From the NCBI RefSeq assembly GCF_003345295.1, contig NZ_CP031056.1:1302001-1366000 (forward strand): 64,000 nucleotides of DNA, read 5' to 3'. Below the pieces are notes generated by a model, which saw only the letters and a list, made by a program, of their open reading frames with translations, made no database searches and was not told the DNA's origin. Both the position numbers and the translations under genes were made by a program. The stretch comes from Vibrio splendidus. Its GTDB lineage: Bacteria > Pseudomonadota > Gammaproteobacteria > Enterobacterales > Vibrionaceae. Below, piece by piece: positions 53,301-62,300 of the stretch (positions within the stretch are counted from its first letter, which is position 1; each line of letters begins with the position of its first letter).

Positions 53301-56300
53301 TCATTTGGTAAGACGTTGAACCCGCAACCGGCGCATCGTTAACATCCGTTACCGTCACATCAATATTGGCATCGACTGTCTCAGTGCCATCAGTCACTGT
53401 GAAGCCAAGGTTTACATCGCCATTGAAGTTCTCGTTCGGAGCAAAGCTATAAGTGCCGTCACCGTTGTCAGTGAACACACCCTCTGCGCCCGTGTAAGAC
53501 ACGTCAGCGATAGACAGGTCATCACCATCAATATCCGCAGCGCCTACTAATAGGTCAGCGTCAGTGAAGGTTAACGTACCATCTTCCTCAACGGTAAAGC
53601 TTTGGTCAGCAGCCGTTGGTAAGTCATTGACTGGGTTAACCGTTAGGTCGACGCCAGCTTGAACAGTTTCAAGGCCATCTGACACATCGAAGCTTAGGTC
53701 TATGTCGCCGTTGAAGTCAGCATCCGGAGTGATAGTAAATGAACCATCATCGTTCGCTGTTACGGTCGCATTGTCACCTGCGGATAGGTTACTTGCGGTC
53801 AGTGCATCACCATCAACATCGGATGCGTTAGCCAGCAACTGCTCTTGAGACAGCGTAATTGAACCATCTTCATCAACCGAGTAAGCCACGTTTCCTGCTA
53901 CTGGAGCGTCGTTAACAGCAATCACTTCAATACCAGCGGTAGTTTCAGCCGTTGCGCCATCGTCATCAATAACCGTCACATCAAGACTGATGTCGCCGTT
54001 AAAGTTTTCATTTGGAGCGAAGGTGACTGAACCATCTTCATTTTGAACCAAGATACCGTCTGCACCTGAATAGCTCACGCTATCAAGCGACACTTCACCG
54101 TCCACATCGGAGCTATTAGCAATCAACTGCTCAGGGCTCAATGTAATAGTGCCATCTTCGTTCATTTGGTAAGACGTTGCGCCTGCCACTGGTGCATCGT
54201 TAACGTCTGTTACCGTTACGTCGATATTTGCATCAACCGTTTCTGTACCGTCAGATACCGAGAAGTCCAGACTTACGTCACCATTGAAGTTCTCGTTCGG
54301 TGCAAAGGTGTAAGTGCCATCGCCATTGTCGGTAAACACACCCTCTGCGCCAGTGTAAGACACATCGGCAACTGAAAGCTCATCACCATCAATATCAGAA
54401 GCACCCGCTAGCAGTTGCTCGTCTGTAAAGGTAAGTGAACCGTCTTCTTCAATGGTGTAAGCGACATCTTCTACAACCGCGATGTCATTCACTGGATTCA
54501 CAGTAAGGTCGGCCGTTGCAACAACTGTTTCAGTACCATCAGAAAGGTCGAAGCTTAGGTCAATATCGCCATTGAAGTCGGCATCCGGAGTAATGGTAAA
54601 TGAACCATCATCGTTTGCCGTAACGGTAGCGTTATCACCCGCAGTTAGGTTGGCAGCGGTAAGATCATCGCCGTCCACATCCGATGCTTGAGCAAGCAGC
54701 TGCTCTTGGCTTAGTGTGATTGAACCATCTTCATCCACTGAGTAAGCCAAGTCACCTGACACTGGCGCGTCGTTAACCGCGATAACTTCAATACCCGCAG
54801 TGGTTTCAGCCGTTGCACCCTCTTCATCAGCAACGGTGACATCTAGGCTGACATTGCCGTTGAAGTTTTCATTTGGTGCGAAGCTGTAAGTACCATCACC
54901 ATTGTCAGTAAAGATACCGTCTGCGCCTGAGTAGGAAACGTCGCTAACGGATACATCACCTTCAATGTCTGAGCTGTTCGCAAGAAGCTGTGCTTCAGAG
55001 ATGGTAATCACGTTATCTTCGTCAACGCTGTAGGTCGTTGAACCTGCAACTGGCAAGTCATTAACGGCAATAACGTCGATACCTGCGGTTGTTTCAGCGG
55101 TTGCGCCATCTTCATCCATAACAGAGACATCAAGACTGATGTCACCGTTAAAGTTGTCGTTTGGAGCAAAGGTGTAAGTACCATCACCATTATCAGTGAA
55201 TACACCATCAGTGCCGCTGTAGCTTACATCGCTGACAAACACTTCCCCTTCAACATCCGAGCTATTCGCCAGAAGTTGTGCATCGCTTAGGGTGATACTG
55301 CCGTCTTCTTCAACGCTGTAAGTAGTAGAACCCGCTACCGGTACGTCATTGATTGGAACCACTTGAACATCAATATTCGCCGATACAACATCCGTACCAT
55401 CACTCACATCGTAAGTTAGGTCGACATTACCATTGAAGTTCTCGTTTGGCGCAAAGGTGTAAGTACCATCGCCATTATCCGTGAACACACCGTCTGTGCC
55501 TTCGTAGTTAACCGACTCGACAGAAAGGTCATCGCCATCAATATCCGTTGCACCAGCCAATAGCTGTTCATCGGTAAAGGTCAGCGAGCCATCTTCATTA
55601 ATGGTGTAGTCGTGGTCGTAAATAACCGAAAGGTCGTTAACTGCTGTTACAGTAACGTCTAGTTCCGCAGGCGTAACCCCGCCGTTGCCATCGTCCACGT
55701 TGTAACTAATCGAGAATTCACCATTGAAGTTCTCTTCCGGTGTAATGGTGTAAGTACCATCACCATTGTCAGTGATAAGAGCGTTCTCAATGGAAACATC
55801 TCCAACACTTGGTTCGTTTCCGCCCGTATCACCAGAATCATCACCTTCATCGCCAGTTAGCAATTCAGAGATATCAATGCCGTTTTCATTCGCAAGCGCT
55901 TCTTCTGCCGTTGGCAAATCGAACGCATTTTGAGTGCCGACATCTTGGCTTGGAACAATGATGCCATTCACGATATCGAATACATGCCAGTGGTCACCTG
56001 ATGGGTTATCAGATAAATCCGGGCTGAAGGTTTCAACCAATGTATCGCCAACGAACACCTGAACCTGTACATCTTCAACACCATCTACATCCCAACTTCT
56101 GCTGGTGTAGTTGTGTACTGAATAGTGCATGTCAGCATCTTGATAATTTGGAATAGTGATGGTTTCAGGACCACCACCATTCGTGTCATCTACATCTTGT
56201 TGGACGACATTGCCTTCACCAAGATCATGGCTCATATCGCGGTAGTAGATATGGTCTAGCTCATTGCCAGACTCTGTATCGTAAAGCCATAGGTGATTAT

Positions 56301-59300
56301 CCATATCACGAGGACTTTCCCCCCAGGTCACGACGATACGCATATCTGTTTCTTCAAGGACTTCAGATATAGCGGTTACGCCACCGTTGGTATCTTCGCC
56401 TGCTGGAACCAGGAAGCTGCTGGTAATAGAGCCTTCTTGTTCAATAGTAACGGTACCTTGGTCAACAACAGGACCACTCACAGAGTAGTGACCAGATTGG
56501 TCTGTCACCGTGGTGTATGAGTGACCGGCGTTATCGGTCATTGTGACGTCTGCACCAACGACTGGGCTACCCGTTTCAGCATCCAGCACCGTACCGGTTA
56601 CGGTCGTTTCATCGCCTTGCTCTCCGATAATTGCGGTCATGTCATCGTCTTCGATGTCAGTCGCGAATTGTAGGAGCTCTTCTTGAGTAATGGTGTATGA
56701 ACCGTCTTCTTCAATGGTTATCGCAACATCAGCAGAAACAATTGGCGCATCGTTAACTGGATCAACCGTCAAACCTAAGTTAACCGCAATCGGTGTGTCA
56801 CCATCGCTGATACTGTAAGCCACATCGATGTAGCCATTGAAGTTTTCGCTTGGAGTGATCGAGAATGTGCCATCGCCATTATCGACAATCGTTGCATCAT
56901 CTCCCACCAAGGTTAAGTCGGAAGCAACAAGGTCATCACCTTCAATATCAGCAGCATTCGCAAGTAACTGCTCCTGCGTGATAGTGATGACATTATCTTC
57001 ATCAACGTTCGCGTAAACATCAGATGTCGTTGGCAAGTCATTGACTGGGTTTACCGTCAGATCGGCGTTTGCCACAATTGACTCTGTACCATCCGAAATA
57101 TCAAAGCTTAGGTCGATATCGCCATTGAAGTTCGCATCTGGCGTTACCGTAAAGGTACCATCGCCATTATCAACAACGGATGCATTATCGCCTGCGCTTA
57201 GGTTGCTTGCGGTCAGGTCATCGCCATCCACATCAGAGGCTTGAGATAGCAACTGCTCTTGAGTCAGAGTAATAGAACCATCTTCATCAATGCTGTATGC
57301 CAAGTCGCCCGATACTGGTGGATCATTAATTGGAAGAACATCAATGCTTGCCGTTGTAGCTGTCGTTGCGCCATCCTCATCGGTCACCACGACATCAAGG
57401 CTAACATCGCCATCGAAGTTTGCGTTTGGCGCGAAGCTGAATGTTCCATCGCCATTATCAGTAAAGATGCCGTCAGCGCCTGTGTAGTTAACGCTATCAA
57501 TCGCCACTTCACCTTCAATATCAGAAGAGTTCGCCAACAGTTGCTCTGCACTGATGGTGATAACTTCATCTTCGTTCACTGAGTAGCTGGTAGAACCTGC
57601 GATTGGCGGATCGTTCACCTCAAGTACGGTGATTCCTGCTGTGGTCGCTTCTGTTGCTCCTTCTTCATCGGTAACAACAACCGCTAAGCTCACATCACCA
57701 TTGAAGTTTTCGTTTGGCGAGAAGGTGTACGTGCCGTCACCGTTGTCTTCGAACACACCGTCACTGCCAGTGTAAGTCACGCTATCAATCGCAACCTCAC
57801 CTTCAATGTCTGAAGAGTTGGCTAGTAGCTGTTCGTTACTAATCGTGATTGAGTTGTCTTCATGAACAGTGTAAGACGTACTACCCGCCACTGGAGGGTC
57901 GTTCTCCGGCGTTACGCTCACATCAATATTGGCTTGAACCGTGTCCGTGCCATCTGACACATCAAAACTGAAGTTCACATCGCCATTGAAGTTCTCGTTT
58001 GGTGCAAAGCTGTAGCTGCCGTCGCCATTGTCAGTAAGAACACCGTCCGCACCCGTGTAAGTCACACCTTCTACTGTTAGGTCGTCTCCTTCAACATCGG
58101 TTGCGCCAGTTAACAAGTCAGTGTCCGTGAAGTTAAGAACACCATCCTCACCAATAGTGAATGCTTGATCTTGTGGCTCTGGCGCGTCATTGACTGGCGT
58201 TACTGTCAAGTCTAGACCGGCTGCCACCATCTCTTCTCCATCGGTGACATCGTAACTAAATTCGGTATTACCGTTGAAGTTTTCACTTGGGGTAATGGTG
58301 AAGCTACCATCGTCGTTCATTTCAATGGTGGCATTTTCATCATTGGTGGTTAGGTTGATTGCTGATAGGTCATCACCATCAATATCGACAGCGTGTTCTA
58401 GCAGCTGTTCTTGCGTTAGCGTGATGCTATTGTCTTCGGCAGTGACTGCACTGATATCCCCATCAACTTCTGGAGCATCATTTGCTGGAGAGATATGAAT
58501 CGTCACATCTTGTGTTGCCGTTGCGGTGGTGCCTGTATCAACATCAGTCGATGTCGCTTTAACGGTTAGTACCACATCACCATTGAAGTCACCTGAAGGG
58601 ATAAACTCTAGCCCTTCTAGTTCTCCTGGTTGCAGTGACCAAGAGCCATCACCGTTATCCGTACCTGCAGAAAGCGAGCTTCCTTCCGGCACATCTTCGA
58701 TCAAGATAGCAAGGTTTTCTGAACCATCCGTATCCGTTAGTGCCGCATCAATATCCAGTGGTACTGGCGTATCTTCGGTACCAATGATTTGGTAATCCGC
58801 GTCAGACACTGTGATTTCAATGTTGTCGATACCAAATGACTCATCACTCACGCTTTGGTTCAAGGTTGATCCGAAGCCTAATTCAAGTTGGCCGTCTTCA
58901 ACGGGTACCGTTAGGTTGATTTGGTGTGCTTGGTCATTCCAACCACTGAAGCCTTCACCTTGCGATACGCCATGGACGACTTCACCCACTTCATTGCCAG
59001 CTGAATCGTACAACGTTGTCGTGCCATCTTCGGTACGGAACGCAGAATTATCTAGCGAGGTAAGCTCTTCGCCGCCTACAAAGATTTGGAACGACTCTCC
59101 ATCCCAAGAATCAATTTCGTAGAAGCTGAATGAGATATTCACTTCGCTCACATCACTTGGAATGTCGTAAGTTTTACTGACCGCTTCATCGCCACCAGTG
59201 CCACCAATACGACCCAACATGTCACCCGACTCAAAGCCTTGTGAGCTTTCAGTACCCGCATTCCAGCCATTTGAGCCAGACTCGAAGTTATCTGAAGCAA

Positions 59301-62300
59301 TCACCAAGTCAGAGGCAATCGACAGCTCAGGCATATCAACCACAGATTGAACATCAATCGTCGCTTCTGCTGGTACTGTCGCTGTACCGTCATTCACGTC
59401 GAACGTCACATTCACATTGCCGTCGAAGTTTTCATTCGGTGCGAATGTGTAAGTACCATCGCCATTATCAACCAAAGAACCGCTGTCAGAAGCGACATTT
59501 TCAACCGACAAGTTGTCGCCATCAATGTCACCTGCATTTTGCAGCAGTTGCTCTTCTGTGAAGGTAAAGCTGGTGTCTTCCTGAGTGGTGAATTGTGGTT
59601 CACCGACTGTTGGCAAGTCATTCACAGGGTTAACCGTGAGATCTGCCGTTGCTTGAATCGTTGCATCACCATCGGTAATGTCGAAGTTCAAATCAATGTC
59701 GCCATTGAAGTTCGCATCTGGCGTAATGGTAAAGCTACCGTCATCGTTTACAGTGACGGTCGCATCACCACCAACGGTCAGGTTAGCCGCTGTTAAGTCA
59801 TCGCCGTCAATGTCACCAGCTTGAGCAAGTAATTGCTGTTGGCTCAAGGTAATCGAACCATCTTCATCAACGCTGTATGCCAAGTCACCTGATACCGGAG
59901 CATCGTTAACAGGCAGAACATCAATGCTTGCGTTGGTCGCTACGGTTGCGCCATCTTCATCAGTCACGACAACATCAAGGCTTACATCGCCATCGAAGTT
60001 AGCGTTTGGTGCGAAGCTGAATGTGCCATCACCATTATCGGTAAAGATACCGTCTGAGCCGGTGTAGTTAACGCTATCAATCGCCACTTCACCTTCGATG
60101 TCTGAAGCGTTCGCCAACAGTTGCTCTGAACTGATGGTGATGACTTCGTCTTCGTTGACTGAGTAACTGGTTGAACCCGCAATTGGTGGATCGTTCACCT
60201 CAAGTACAGTAATTCCAGCTGTCGTTGCTTCAGTTGCACCGTCTTCATCGGTCACAACAACATCTAGACTAACTTCGCCATTGAAATTTTCGTTTGGCGA
60301 GAAGGTATACGTACCGTTTCCGTTGTCTTCGAATACACCATCGGCACCGGTGTAAGCCACACTATCAATCGCCACTTCACCTTCAATATCTGAAGAGTTA
60401 GCGAGTAACTGTTCGTTGCTAATGGTAATCGAGTTGTCTTCATGAACCGTGTAAGACGTACTACCCGCAACCGGTGGATCGTTCTCTGGTGTCACGCTCA
60501 CATCAATATTGGCTTGAACCGTATCGGTACCATCTGATACATCAAAACTGAAGTTCACATCACCATTGAAGTTCTCGTTTGGCGCAAAGCTGTAGCTTCC
60601 GTCGCCATTGTCAGTAAGAACACCGTCGGCACCGGTGTAAGTAACGCCTTCAACCGATAGGTCATCCCCATCGATATCGGTAGCTCCTGTTAGCAAGTCT
60701 TCATCTGTGAAGTTCAAGATGCCGTCTTCGCCAATGCTGAACGTTTGATCTTGAGGTTGTGGAAGGTCATTAACTGGATTAACGGTGAGGTCAGCCGTCG
60801 CAACCAGCGTATCGGTACCGTCGCTAATGTCGAACGTTAGGTCAATGTCGCCATTGAAGTTCGCATCTGGTGTAATGGTAAAGCTACCATCATCGTTAGC
60901 AACGACTGTCGCGTCTCCATCAACAATTAAGTTAGAAGCAGTAAGGTCGTCTCCGTCTACATCGCTCGCTTGAGAAAGAAGTTGCTCTTGGCTCAAGGTA
61001 ATTGAACCGTCTTCCTCTACGCTGTATGCCAAGGCTCCTGATACTGGAACATCATTGATTGGTAAGACATCAACCGTAATATGAGTATCAACTTGAGCGC
61101 CGTCTTCATCTTGAATGGTCACATCCAACTGTACTTGGCCGTTGAAGTTTTCATTCGGTGCAAAGCTACATGTGCCGTCACCATTGATGGAGAAGATTCC
61201 GTCAGGGCCATCGTAGTTAATCTCGACGAGTTGTACATCACCTTCGATATCAGATGCGTTCAATAGAACTTGAGTCTCATTGAAGGTCAGTACAGAATCT
61301 TCATCGATAGTGTATGACGTTGGACCAGCCACAGGAGGGTCGTTTACCTCAAGGACTGTAATACCCGCGGTAGTCGATACGGCAGCATCATCTTCATCAA
61401 CCACGACAACATCTAGGTTAATTTCGCCGTTAAAGTTTTCGTTTGGAGAGAAGGTATAAGTACCGTTGCCGTTGATTTCCAACACACCATCACTGCCACT
61501 GTAGGTGACGCTGTCAATTGCCACCTCCCCTTCGATATCCGAAGAGTTCGCTAATAGCTGTTCGTTACTGATCGTAATGGAGTTGTCTTCATGAACGGTG
61601 TAAGACGTGCTACCCGCCACTGGAGGATCATTCTCTGGCGTCACGCTGACATCAATGTTAGCGGTTACCGTATCGGTACCATCTGATACATTGAACGAGA
61701 AGTTCACATCGCCATTGAAGTTTTCGTTTGGCGCAAAACTATATGTGCCATCGCCGTTATCTGTGAGAACACCGTCTGCGCCAGTGTAAGTCACACCTTC
61801 AACACTTAGGTCGTCCCCTTCAATGTCCGTTGCACCCGTTAATAGGTCTTGGTCATTGAACGTTAACACGCCGTCTTCACCGACGGTGAATGTCTGGTCT
61901 TGTGCTTCTGGGCCATCATTCACTGGTGAAACGGTTAACTCAAGGTTGGTAGAGACAACATCATCACCATCCGATACATCAAATGTGAAGTTAACATCAC
62001 CGTTGAAGTCAGCATCTGGCGTTAATGTGTACGTACCATCACCGTTATCTGTGATAGTTACGCTCTCATCATCGGTTGCTAAATTCAGAGCGGTCAGCTG
62101 GTCGCCATCGAGATCACGAGCATTAGCTAACAAGTCTTCTTGCGTAATGATGATAGAACCATCTTCTTCCACAGTTGCAGCAACAGGAAGTGCTTCAGGT
62201 GCATGTTCAATGTGGGCGCCTGTCGCGTTAATGTAGATGGTTTGAGAGACCATTTCAGAATCATCATTCGATAGCTCTGTTGCGGTTGCTGTTACATGAA

